From: Nitriliruptoraceae bacterium
GTDB lineage: Bacteria; Actinomycetota; Nitriliruptoria; Nitriliruptorales; Nitriliruptoraceae
Assembly (NCBI GenBank): GCA_007118045.1
Contig: SKTG01000448.1
Span: forward strand, 1 to 12,856
Reading direction: 5' to 3'
Length of the DNA: 12,856 nt
Of the stretch, positions 1 to 6,061 are shown one piece after another (positions within the stretch are counted from its first letter, which is position 1; the number at the start of each line of letters is the position of its first letter). The notes under the pieces are model-generated. The model saw nothing but the letters and a program-made list of their open reading frames with translations, made no database searches and was not told where the DNA came from. The position numbers and the translations under genes were made by a program.

Positions 1-334
1 CGCGCTCGGCGGCGTTGGCGGCGGCGGCGCCGGCCACGCGCAAGGTGTCGGGCTTCGCGTCCGCGCGCTTGCCCAGGCCGACGACCAGCACGGTGGGCGA
101 CGGCAGGGCGCCGCGCGTGGGCAGGCGCAGCGTCGCCCCGACGGACGCGTCGAAACCGGCAGCCACCAGTTCCGCCGCGAGGTCGAGTCCCGCGGCCTCC
201 GCCAGGGCCGTGGCGTCCGGTGCCGGCTCCGGGGGGTCCGTGCGTTCGCCCGAACCGGGCGCGAAGGCGCCGACCACGATGAGCGGGGCACCGCTCTCGG
301 CCAGCGGGGTGGTGACGACGTCGACGGTGGGCAC
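1..334 (-). CDS. pepA: Leucyl aminopeptidase (M17 family), N-terminal part only
   Basis: This is the first 111 codons of a gene that runs off the left edge. The translation begins VPTVDVVTTPLAESGAPLIV and later has LPSPTVLVVGLGKRADAKPD followed by an Ala-rich helix. That is the pattern of the M17 N-terminal domain: two beta strands, then a VGLG-K strand-turn before helix A. The metal-binding catalytic domain would lie outside the window. M17 peptidases are cytosolic hexamers that remove N-terminal residues from peptides. The GTG start at 334 follows GGAG with a 6-nt spacer. A TAGGCT -10 box lies at 398-403, at the edge of a mobile-element remnant. The N-terminal domain is weakly conserved in the family, so the name rests on the overall pattern and not on catalytic residues. 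Confidence 0.75.
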   Translation of the reverse strand, partial: MPTVDVVTTPLAESGAPLIVVGAFAPGSGERTDPPEPAPDATALAEAAGLDLAAELVAAGFDASVGATLRLPTRGALPSPTVLVVGLGKRADAKPDTLRVAGAAAANAAER

Positions 335-397
335 GGGTTGCTCCTGGCGACGAAAGACGCGGCATCGGGACCGCGCAGGGGCGGGGATCGAGCGCCG

Positions 398-403
398 AGC
401 CTA
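398..403 (-). promoter_or_regulatory. Putative -10 box of the leucyl aminopeptidase gene
   Basis: On the - strand this reads TAGGCT, followed by CGGCGC. The same TAGGCTCGGCGC string stands upstream of the crotonase gene at 10653, and TAGGCT stands at 2762 before the hydrolase. A start site near 391 would give a leader of about 57 nt ending in the GGAG ribosome site. The first T of the box (A403 on +) is the outermost base of the element's inverted repeat. No -35 box is apparent. The assignment is by motif only. Confidence 0.4.
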
Positions 404-420
404 AGAGATGTCCCGCAATG
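403..420 (+). repeat. Left terminal inverted repeat (18 bp, pairs with 1501-1518)
   Basis: Reads AAGAGATGTCCCGCAATG. The reverse complement of 1501-1518 reads AAGAGATGTCCCGTGATG, so only bases 14 and 15 differ. Similarity stops sharply on both sides. Confidence 0.55.
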
Positions 421-538
421 GTGGCGCGTTTGCGTCGCCTACGCGGGGGCTTCCGGTTCGCGTTCCCGTCCGCTCTCCCGCGACCCGAGGGCTCGTGGAG
501 GGTTGGGCGGGGCGCCGTGTCCGGGTTCGCCGTGCAGA

Positions 539-588
539 ACCCGCCGTGGCGGGTGGCCGTCCCACAGCCCGACCGCCACTAGGGCGGT
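539..588 (-). ncRNA. Paired hairpins at the tnpB 3' end; candidate omega-RNA remnant
   Basis: Two short perfect hairpins sit at the 3' end of the TnpB fragment. ACCGCC/GGCGGT (572-577 / 583-588) straddles the TAG stop. ACCCGCC/GGCGGGT (539-545 / 548-554) lies 25 nt downstream. In TnpB systems the guide (omega or reRNA) overlaps the 3' end of tnpB and continues to the element end, so structure here is expected. The hairpins are short for such G+C-rich DNA, and the gene is truncated, so a working RNA is doubtful. Confidence 0.2.
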
Positions 589-1412
589 GCGGGGGTGGGT
601 TTGCGGTTGGCACGGACGGGCCGTCTTGCCGGCCCTTGGTGCGTTGGATGGTCTGGCCGAGTGGCCCACATCGTCGGGTGCTGGAGTCCCTGTCGGGCAG
701 CCGTATGGTCCAGCGTCGCCGTGGCTGGCTTGTCGGGGTCGACGTTGACGAACGCGGCCAGGGTTGCGCTGACGGCGTCACGGTCGCCCTCAAGCCCGCA
801 CCGCGGGCACCGGTGGGTGCGCTGGCCGAGAGTCTTGGCGGCACGGTGGCCACAAAGGCAGTGCTGTGACAGCGCGGTCGTGCGGGTGGACGCCCGCCGC
901 ACCCCGCCGTCGGTGTTGCGCTGCTCGGCGGTCGCGGTCGCTTCGCGGTCGAGGGCGGCCGGCAGCGTCCCTGGTGCGAACGCGTGCAGGCTGCGTCCCC
1001 ACTGGCAGGCCCAGGCGGTGAGGTTGCAGTCCTCGACCACCAGATCAGGCCCGTGGGTCGCGACGAGGTCGGCAGCGACGGCACGGGCGCGGTCGCGGCG
1101 GGTGCGGACGAGACCGGTCGATTCTTCGGCGGCTCCGGCCCGGCCCTTGCGGTAGGAGCGCGATAGGCGGTCGTGGCGGTACGCCTGAACAGGTTCGTCG
1201 TCCTTGCGAGTCTTGCGTGGCCCTGCCGGTACGAACCTCCGGTCGGACAGCCCGGCGTCCTTGCGCCGCTTCTGCTCTCGCTTCTGTGCCCTGGAGAGCT
1301 GGTACTGGTCGGGGTTGGTGTTACGCCTCGATCGATCCAGTGACTTCTGCCGGTTCCGCCGTTCCTTCGCCTCGCGGGCGGCTGCGGAGAGCTGATCGGC
1401 GTCGCGCTCCAC
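579..1412 (-). pseudogene. tnpB: TnpB-family RNA-guided nuclease, 5'-truncated
   Basis: The 277 codons after the GTG at 1412 match the central and C-terminal part of an actinobacterial TnpB. The RuvC-II strand LVVEDCNL has its catalytic Glu at residue 127. A basic linker (residues 12-95) contains NPDQYQLS and YRHDRLSRSY. A zinc ribbon starts at TALSQHCLCG (Cys185, Cys187) and ends at CPRCG (Cys202, Cys205). The RuvC-III motif GDRDAVSA has its Asp at 212. The RuvC-I Asp and the whole N-terminal recognition part are missing: a TGA lies in frame five codons upstream of the GTG, and I find no N-terminal TnpB sequence before the inverted repeat at 1518. Complete TnpBs are about 350-500 residues. 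Without RuvC-I it cannot cleave DNA. It is the only recognisable gene in the element. Confidence 0.7.
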
Positions 1413-1500
1413 CCGGCACCAACCTCATCGTCCGCCAGGAAAGGAGAACACGTCCCGACAACCCTGGCCGCCGTCGCCTACCTGCACAACATCAAGATCG

Positions 1501-1518
1501 CATCACGGGACATCTCTT
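1501..1518 (-). repeat. Right terminal inverted repeat (18 bp, pairs with 403-420)
   Basis: On the + strand it reads CATCACGGGACATCTCTT, the reverse complement of the left repeat with two mismatches. It lies 89 bp outside the GTG used for the TnpB fragment. Confidence 0.55.
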
Positions 1519-1613
1519 CGTGGTCGCCGGACGCGCCCCGTCCGCCGTGGGACCCACGGGCGCGCCGGCGGTCCGTGGCTTCCGGGCGGGACGAGACCCC
1601 GGGTCGCGCCGGC

Positions 1614-1619
1614 TACCGT
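1614..1619 (+). promoter_or_regulatory. Putative -10 box for a leaderless cupin mRNA
   Basis: TACCGT fits the TANNNT pattern seen before other genes here. It ends only 8 nt before the ATG at 1628, so transcription would start on or next to the start codon. No Shine-Dalgarno sequence precedes that ATG, as expected for a leaderless mRNA. Confidence 0.4.
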
Positions 1620-1627
1620 TGCGCCGT

Positions 1628-2143
1628 ATGGGACCCGACGACGCCAGTACCGATCCGCAGCCGGGGGCGGGGACGGCCGACGCCACGGCCCGAGCGCTCG
1701 GGGGTGTCCGTCCCGTCGACCTCCGCGACTACGCCGACTGCCGCCCCGGCGCCGCCACCCGTACGCGCGTGTTCCAGACCGCGAGCCTCGGCGTCGACCT
1801 GTGGTGCATCGAGCCGAGGTCGTCGACCGGGGTGCTGCACCTGCCCGACGAGGACGTCGCCTACACCGTGATCGGCGGTCGCTCCTGGTTCGTGACCGAC
1901 GAGGGCGAGGTGGGGCTCGACCCGATGGGTGCCGTGCTCGTCCCCGCCGACACGGTCCACGGCATCGACAACCGTGCGCCGGACCCCCTGATCGTGCTGG
2001 CCGCGAGCTCCCCGCCCGGTCCGGTGGGGGAGGACGCGCCGGTCGGTGACGACGCGGAGGCGATCACCTGGGCCCGCACGCAGCCGGGGGTGGTCCGGCG
2101 CGCCGTCGAGACGGTGCTCGGCGTGGGGCGGCGCGAGGGCTGA
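1628..2143 (+). CDS. Cupin-domain protein
   Basis: A 171-residue protein with one cupin barrel. The second cupin motif is clear: GAVLVPADTVHGIDN (residues 101-115), with His111 and Asn115 in the usual G-x5-P-x4-H-x3-N spacing. The first motif is degenerate: HLPDEDVAYTVIGG (71-84) keeps a His and the closing Gly but not the full HxH...E set, so metal binding is uncertain. The N-terminal 25 residues are Ala/Gly/Asp-rich and probably disordered. Frame is open far upstream, but that stretch runs through the TnpB element and has no protein-like content. The ATG at 1628 fits the TACCGT -10 box 8 nt before it. It is the first gene to the right of the mobile-element remnant. Substrate or ligand cannot be told from the sequence. 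Confidence 0.75.
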   Translation: MGPDDASTDPQPGAGTADATARALGGVRPVDLRDYADCRPGAATRTRVFQTASLGVDLWCIEPRSSTGVLHLPDEDVAYTVIGGRSWFVTDEGEVGLDPMGAVLVPADTVHGIDNRAPDPLIVLAASSPPGPVGEDAPVGDDAEAITWARTQPGVVRRAVETVLGVGRREG

Positions 2144-2179
2144 CCGACGCGGCCCCGGCCAGCGTGCACCCGGACGAGA

Positions 2180-2641
2180 TCACGCGTCCGTGGCGGCGGC
2201 CTCCGCCTCCGCGAGGGTCACGAGGTTGCCGAGCGACCGCCCGAACACCCGGCGCAGCACCGGCCGCACGAACGTCGAGGCGCCCCACTCCCCGAAGGCG
2301 CCGAGCGGCGGGTCGACCTCCTCCCACCACGTCACGCGGGTGCCGCCCTCCGGACGGTCCTCGAGCTCGAAGGCGCCGGAGCCGGTGATGATCCGGCCGA
2401 GGTGGGTCACCTCGAGCCGGCGGTGCTCGTCCCACCCGGTCACGCGCATCACGTCCTGGACGGTGAGTCCCAGCAGGTTCGTGGGACAGCGGATCGTCAC
2501 CCCCTCACCGGTCCGCGCGGGCGTGAGCACGTGGACCTCCTTGGCGTCCAGCATCCACTCCGGCTGGCGCTCCCAGGTGGTCAACACGGACCAGACCACC
2601 TCCCGCGGGGCGTCGGCGTTCCGCACGATCTCCAGCCGCAT
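2180..2641 (-). CDS. SRPBCC / polyketide cyclase-type ligand-binding protein
   Basis: A 153-residue protein starting MRLEIVRNADAPREVVWSVL. It has the typical START/SRPBCC opening: a beta strand, then APREVVWSVLTTWERQPEWM forming the first helix pair. Repeated strands follow (VTIRC, RRLEVTHLGRIITGSGAFELE, GTRVTWWEEVD), and a long C-terminal helix (residues about 118-150, GASTFVRPVLRRVFGRSLGN) closes the cavity. Such proteins bind hydrophobic ligands or act as cyclase/dehydratase-like enzymes. The ATG at 2641 follows AGGAG with a 7-nt spacer; an in-frame upstream ATG at 2734 lacks both a ribosome site and family-like sequence. It is divergent from the hydrolase gene at 2881 and ends 37 bp from the cupin gene. 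The ligand is unknown. Confidence 0.75.
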   Translation of the reverse strand: MRLEIVRNADAPREVVWSVLTTWERQPEWMLDAKEVHVLTPARTGEGVTIRCPTNLLGLTVQDVMRVTGWDEHRRLEVTHLGRIITGSGAFELEDRPEGGTRVTWWEEVDPPLGAFGEWGASTFVRPVLRRVFGRSLGNLVTLAEAEAAATDA

Positions 2642-2757
2642 GAGCTCGCTCCTCGCATCGTCGTCCGGGGGCTTCGGACCCCACCCGCGAACCGACGGGT
2701 CCCACCGCCGGACCGAGCCGCGACGGCGGTGCACGCGGCCCGGTCACCTCGGCGGAG

Positions 2758-2767
2758 ACGTTAGGCT
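2758..2767. promoter_or_regulatory. Divergent promoter: two -10 boxes sharing one TA step
   Basis: The string ACGTTAGGCT reads TAGGCT on + (2762-2767), facing the hydrolase gene. On - it reads TAACGT (2763-2758), facing the SRPBCC gene. The two hexamers overlap in the TA at 2762-2763. Start sites would fall near 2774 (+) and 2751 (-), giving leaders of about 107 and 109 nt. Support is motif match and position between divergent genes only. Confidence 0.35.
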
Positions 2768-2880
2768 CCCGCGCCACCGACCTCGACGTCGGACACGACG
2801 TCGTCCACCGCGGTACGGCCGCGTGCGCGCCCGGAGCCGGGCAGCGACCGTCGTCCGCCCAGCAACCTCAGGAGGCCACC

Positions 2881-3651
2881 GTGTTCGCCGACATCGACGG
2901 CAACACCATGCACTACGTCAGCTACGGCGAGGGGCCGCCGATCGTGTTCCTGCACGGTCTCGGCGGCTCGTCGAACGTCTGGCACGGCGTGATGCAGGCG
3001 ATGAAGCAGCACCACCACTGCGTCGCCCTCGACCTGCGTGGCCACGGCCGCAGCCAGGGCCGCGGCAAGTTCTCCATCGAGGGGTGGGCCAAGGACGTCC
3101 TCAAGCTGATCCGCCACCTCGAGCTGCCCGCCGTCACCCTGGTCGGGCACTCGCTCGGGACGCTGGTGGCCCAGCACCTCGCGCAGACCGAGCCCGAGAG
3201 CATCGATCAGCTGGTGCTCGTCGGCGGGATCTCGTACTTCCAGCCCCCGACCGCGGACGCCTACCGCGAGCGCGCCGAGCTGGTCGAGAAGGACGGCATG
3301 GACGTGCTGGTCGAACCGTGGCTCGAGGGTGCCGTCTCCCCGCAGTCGCATGCGATCCACGCCGGCATGGTCGGACTGCTCCGCGAGGTGTTCCTGCGCA
3401 ACGAACCGCAGAACTACGCCAAGTCGTGCAGGGCCCTGGCGGACGCGCCCAACATCCGACGCGATGACATCGGCCAGCCGACCCTGATCGTCACCGGCGC
3501 CCACGACCGCTCGACGCCGCTCGCGATGGCCGAGGAGATCAGCTCGTCGATCCCGGTCTGTCGCGTCAAGGTCCTGCCCGACGTGGGGCACTGGTCACCG
3601 CTCGAATCGCCCGGTGACGTCGCCGCCACGGTGCTGGAGTTCCTCACCTGA
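2881..3651 (+). CDS. Alpha/beta-fold hydrolase
   Basis: A 256-residue enzyme with the complete alpha/beta-hydrolase signature. The oxyanion loop is FLHGLGGSS (His25-Gly26). The nucleophile elbow is VGHSLG with Ser91. The acid is Asp209 in GAHDRSTP, and the base is His237 in VGHWSPLE. RGHGRSQGRG follows strand 4 as is usual. The length fits lid-bearing esterases, enol-lactonases and C-C hydrolases (3-oxoadipate enol-lactonase / MhpC-like). The GTG start follows AGGAGG closely. A TAGGCT -10 box lies at 2762. It is followed by the reductase gene after only 5 bp, so the two are probably cotranscribed. With 4-hydroxyphenylpyruvate dioxygenase 3 kb away an aromatic-degradation role is possible, but nothing in the sequence fixes the substrate. 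Confidence 0.85.
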   Translation: MFADIDGNTMHYVSYGEGPPIVFLHGLGGSSNVWHGVMQAMKQHHHCVALDLRGHGRSQGRGKFSIEGWAKDVLKLIRHLELPAVTLVGHSLGTLVAQHLAQTEPESIDQLVLVGGISYFQPPTADAYRERAELVEKDGMDVLVEPWLEGAVSPQSHAIHAGMVGLLREVFLRNEPQNYAKSCRALADAPNIRRDDIGQPTLIVTGAHDRSTPLAMAEEISSSIPVCRVKVLPDVGHWSPLESPGDVAATVLEFLT

Positions 3652-3656
3652 ACCGG

Positions 3657-4409
3657 TTGCGACACCTCCACCCGGAGCCCGCCGAGTCGGACCTCGACGA
3701 GCTCTACCGGGGGCTGACGTTGCCGACCGGTGGGCCCGACCGCGACGGCTGGGTGGCCCTGTGCATGGTGTCGTCTTTGGACGGTGCCGTCGCCCTGGAC
3801 GGCGTGTCCGGCGGGCTCGGAGGCGACGCGGACCTGCTGGCGCTCTCGCGTCTGCGGGCCTCGAACGACGTCTCGCTCGTCGGAGCCGGCACGGTCCGGG
3901 ACGAACGCTACGGCCCGCTGCGGGGCTCCGCGGCCCGGCGCGAGGACCGCGCCGCGCGTGGGTTGCGCCCCGTTCCGCGACTGGCCATCGTCAGCCGCTC
4001 CGGGGCACTCGACCCGGAACTGCCCGTCTTCGCCGACCCCGAACACCCGCCGCTCGTGCTCACCTCCGACGCGGCGGACCAGCGCCGGCTCGCCCGGCTC
4101 GAGGACCGCGCCGAGCTGCACGTGTTCCCCGACGGGCAGCTGGGTGGCGGGGTCGTCGTCGAGCACCTCGTCTCGCTCGGGCTCCCGCGCATCCTCTGCG
4201 AGGGCGGCCCGACGCTCAACCAGGCGCTGCTCACCGAGGACCGGATCGACGAGGTGTTCCTCACCCTGGCCCCGACCCTGGTGGGCGGGTCCGCCGCGCG
4301 CATCGTCGCCGGGCGGGCTGAGGCGCCCCGTGGGTTCGAGCTCGTCTCCGTGTTCGAGCACGCCGGGGATCTGCTGCTGCGCCACCGCCGGGGCACCCAC
4401 CGGCCGTGA
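3657..4409 (+). CDS. RibD C-terminal-domain reductase (dihydrofolate reductase fold)
   Basis: A 250-residue stand-alone RibD_C-type reductase without the deaminase half of bifunctional RibD. Seen in order: VALCMVSSLDGAVALDG (substrate strand, residues 33-49), ALSRLRASNDVSLVGAGTVRDE with the NADPH-binding GAGT (76-79), ERYGPL, PRLAIVSRSG, and the second nucleotide loop CEGGPTLN (181-188) before the C-terminal strands. Enzymes of this fold reduce the ribosyl group of a riboflavin precursor. The Mycobacterium tuberculosis relative Rv2671 is reported to serve as a substitute dihydrofolate reductase. The FolP-like gene, convergent and 5 bp away, makes a folate-linked role plausible. The start is uncertain: TTG at 3657 has no close ribosome site, while CTG at 3648 lies 8 nt after GGAG. 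It is probably cotranscribed with the hydrolase. Confidence 0.8.
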   Translation: MRHLHPEPAESDLDELYRGLTLPTGGPDRDGWVALCMVSSLDGAVALDGVSGGLGGDADLLALSRLRASNDVSLVGAGTVRDERYGPLRGSAARREDRAARGLRPVPRLAIVSRSGALDPELPVFADPEHPPLVLTSDAADQRRLARLEDRAELHVFPDGQLGGGVVVEHLVSLGLPRILCEGGPTLNQALLTEDRIDEVFLTLAPTLVGGSAARIVAGRAEAPRGFELVSVFEHAGDLLLRHRRGTHRP

Positions 4410-4414
4410 GCCGC

Positions 4415-5362
4415 TCAGCCGGTGGCGATCCAGCGCAGCCGCGTCCGCTCGAGGTCGTACGCGGGCAACGCCCGGAGCCCGTCGACGGTCTCCGCGACGG
4501 CGAGGTAGCGCGCCACCTCGTCGACGTCGTGGACGCGCACGAAGCCGGGGACCGAGCGCACCAGCTCCACGGTCGCCAGCGTCTCCGGCAGCCGGTCAGG
4601 TGGCTCGGCACCCGTGATCACCCCGGTGAAGTACTTGCGTGACGCACCGGTGAGCAGCGCCAGGCCGAGCCGCGCGAAGCGCGAGTAGGCGCGCAGCACC
4701 TCGACGTCGTCGTGGGGGGTCTTCGTGTAGCCGAGCCCGGGGTCGAGGACGAGCCGGTCCCGCGCCAGGCCCGCCTCCTGCGCGCGGGCGATGCGGTCCT
4801 CGAACAGCTCGAGTACGTCCTCGACGACGTCCTCGACGTCGACGAAGACGTCCTGCTTGTGGCCGGCCCGCGTGTGCAGGACGACCAGCGCCGCGCGGTG
4901 CTCGGCGCACAGCTCGGCGATCCGGGGGTCGGCCAGACCGGAGACGTCGTTGATCATGCACGCCCCCTCCGCCAGCGTGGCCTCGGCCACGGCCGATGAC
5001 GGCGTGTCGACCGAGACCGGCACGCCCCGACCGACCAGCTGCCGGACGAGCGGGACCGCCCGGTCGATCTGGGTCCGCAGGTCGACCGCCTCGCCGTAGG
5101 TCACCCCGGAGTCGGTGCCCACGTCGATGATGCCCGCACCGGCGTCGACCATCGCCAGCGCCGCGGCCAGCTGCCGTTCGGTCGTCGCCAGGTGTTCCCG
5201 GTCGGAGAACGAGCCGGGGTTGGTGTTGACGATGCCCATCACGACCGGCGCTCCGGGCGCGAGGTCGAAGCGGTGCTGGCGCGCGGTGAGGCCGACGCGG
5301 TCGGTGCCCACCCCGGCGGGCACGGGCCCGGTCGACGACGGCTCGGGCGGACGCGCGGTCAT
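4415..5362 (-). CDS. folP: Dihydropteroate synthase-like protein with altered pABA loops
   Basis: A 315-residue TIM-barrel protein of the DHPS family, which joins a pterin pyrophosphate to p-aminobenzoate in folate synthesis. The pterin pocket is intact: SVDT (Asp119), INDVSG (Asn138), LDPGLGYTKT (Asp207), GASRK (Lys243) and RVHD (Arg276). Both flexible loops that cover pABA depart from the standard enzyme. Loop 1 is NTNPGSFSD (46-54) where classical enzymes have NVTPDSFSD. Loop 2 is VGTDSGVTYGE (81-91) in place of VGGESTRPGA, so the loop-2 Arg is lost. A similar ESGVT loop occurs, as I recall, in a second type of actinobacterial FolP. The ATG follows GAGG. The 25 extra N-terminal residues are low complexity. 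It may be a true DHPS or a paralogue with another acceptor. Confidence 0.8.
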   Translation of the reverse strand: MTARPPEPSSTGPVPAGVGTDRVGLTARQHRFDLAPGAPVVMGIVNTNPGSFSDREHLATTERQLAAALAMVDAGAGIIDVGTDSGVTYGEAVDLRTQIDRAVPLVRQLVGRGVPVSVDTPSSAVAEATLAEGACMINDVSGLADPRIAELCAEHRAALVVLHTRAGHKQDVFVDVEDVVEDVLELFEDRIARAQEAGLARDRLVLDPGLGYTKTPHDDVEVLRAYSRFARLGLALLTGASRKYFTGVITGAEPPDRLPETLATVELVRSVPGFVRVHDVDEVARYLAVAETVDGLRALPAYDLERTRLRWIATG

Positions 5363-5525
5363 GGGTGGCCTCGTCGGTCGGATCGGGGACGTGGATCATC
5401 CGGTGCCGACCAGCCCGGCGATGGGTCGGTCGGACGCGGAGGCCCAGGGTGTGACCCGGGTGAGCCCGGTCCGAGAACCCCGCGGCCGCGGACGGCCGAC
5501 CCGCGCGTCTCCCGCTCCACGCGCC

Positions 5526-5981
5526 TCACCCGTCGCCGTGGTGCTGGTGACGGGCCGAGTCGACCGCGACGGCCAGACACGCGTCCTCGACGTAGCGCAG
5601 ACCCCCGTCCGTCGCGATGCGGCGTGCTTCCTCGGAGCGCACGCCGAGCTGCAGCCACAGCGCCTGCGCCCCGACCGCGACCGCCTCACGCGCGATCGCC
5701 GGCGCGTGTTCGGCCCGCCGGAACACGTCGACCAGGTCGATGCGACCGGGGACCTCGGTCAGCGAGGGCACCGCCGGGATGCCGTGGACCGCCGCCACGT
5801 TCGGGTTGACCGGGACGACCTCGAAACCGGCGTCGAGCAGCACGGAGACGACCCCGTGGCTGGGCCGCCTCGGGTCGGACGAGGCCCCGACCACCGCGAT
5901 GCGTCGGCACGTGTCCACGATCCGTTCCTGCGTCGTCCATGGCTCGGGTGGCGTTCGCGGGGGGGCGTCGTCGGTGGGCAC
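5526..5981 (-). CDS. CoA-binding domain protein (Rossmann fold, YccU type)
   Basis: A 151-residue single-domain protein of the CoA_binding_2 type. It has RRIAVVGASSDPRRPSHGV, where the VGAS-P loop binds the nucleotide, then VLLDAGFEVVPVNPNVAAVHGIPAVPSL (the conserved V-NP-x5-G-P-x3-L stretch), IDLVDVFRRAEHAP, and ALWLQLGVRSEEARRIATDGGLRYVEDACLAV with the terminal catalytic-like Cys region. These match the CoA-ligase alpha-subunit fold without the ligase domains. Family members bind CoA, but few have a defined role. The GTG start at 5981 follows GAGG with a 6-nt spacer. A TAGCCT -10 box lies at 6023-6018, giving a leader of about 30 nt. It is divergent from the ferredoxin gene. The folP-like gene follows 163 bp downstream on the same strand with no -10-like motif in the gap, so read-through is possible. 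Confidence 0.85.
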   Translation of the reverse strand: MPTDDAPPRTPPEPWTTQERIVDTCRRIAVVGASSDPRRPSHGVVSVLLDAGFEVVPVNPNVAAVHGIPAVPSLTEVPGRIDLVDVFRRAEHAPAIAREAVAVGAQALWLQLGVRSEEARRIATDGGLRYVEDACLAVAVDSARHQHHGDG

Positions 5982-6017
5982 GGGGGGCCTCGGGTCGTGG
6001 GGGCACGGAGGACGTGC

Positions 6018-6027
6018 AGGCTACGGT
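6018..6027. promoter_or_regulatory. Divergent promoter: two -10 boxes sharing one TA step
   Basis: The string AGGCTACGGT reads TACGGT on + (6022-6027) toward the ferredoxin gene. On - it reads TAGCCT (6023-6018) toward the CoA-binding gene. The hexamers overlap in the TA at 6022-6023. Predicted leaders are about 28 nt (+) and 30 nt (-), each holding a purine-rich ribosome site. This is the clearest promoter in the window, because both start codons lie at sensible distances. Confidence 0.45.
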
Positions 6028-6061
6028 GGTGGCGAGGCGCTGTCGGAACGAGGAGCGCGCC

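Larger units (their letters stand above)
403..1518. mobile_element. Remnant transposable element with terminal inverted repeats carrying a TnpB fragment
   Basis: A segment of 1,116 bp is bounded by an inverted repeat: AAGAGATGTCCCGCAATG at 403-420 and its near-exact reverse complement at 1501-1518 (16 of 18 match; the outer 13 are perfect). The only recognisable gene inside is a 5'-truncated TnpB gene on the - strand. IS200/IS605 and IS607 elements, the usual homes of TnpB, do not have such terminal inverted repeats, so the ends may belong to a different DDE-type element into which TnpB was carried. The ATGTCCCG core resembles, from memory, ends of some actinobacterial IS481-like elements. 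I see no target-site duplication directly outside the repeats, and no transposase for the ends. The element is probably decayed or non-autonomous. Confidence 0.45.

Noticed and set aside
403..1084. Frame ending in LRDIS on the - strand overlapping the TnpB fragment
   Set aside because: It is another reading frame of the same DNA; only the TnpB frame shows the RuvC and zinc-ribbon motifs.
579..1412. Functional TnpB nuclease
   Set aside because: The RuvC-I aspartate and N-terminal domain are missing, with an in-frame TGA five codons upstream of the first usable start.
2046..3467. 473-codon open frame on the + strand
   Set aside because: It overlaps the cupin end, runs antisense to the SRPBCC gene and out of frame through the hydrolase; Arg/Ser-rich nonsense translation.
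5363..5525. Promoter for the folP-like gene
   Set aside because: There is no TA dinucleotide to build a -10 hexamer in this 163-bp gap, so I list none.
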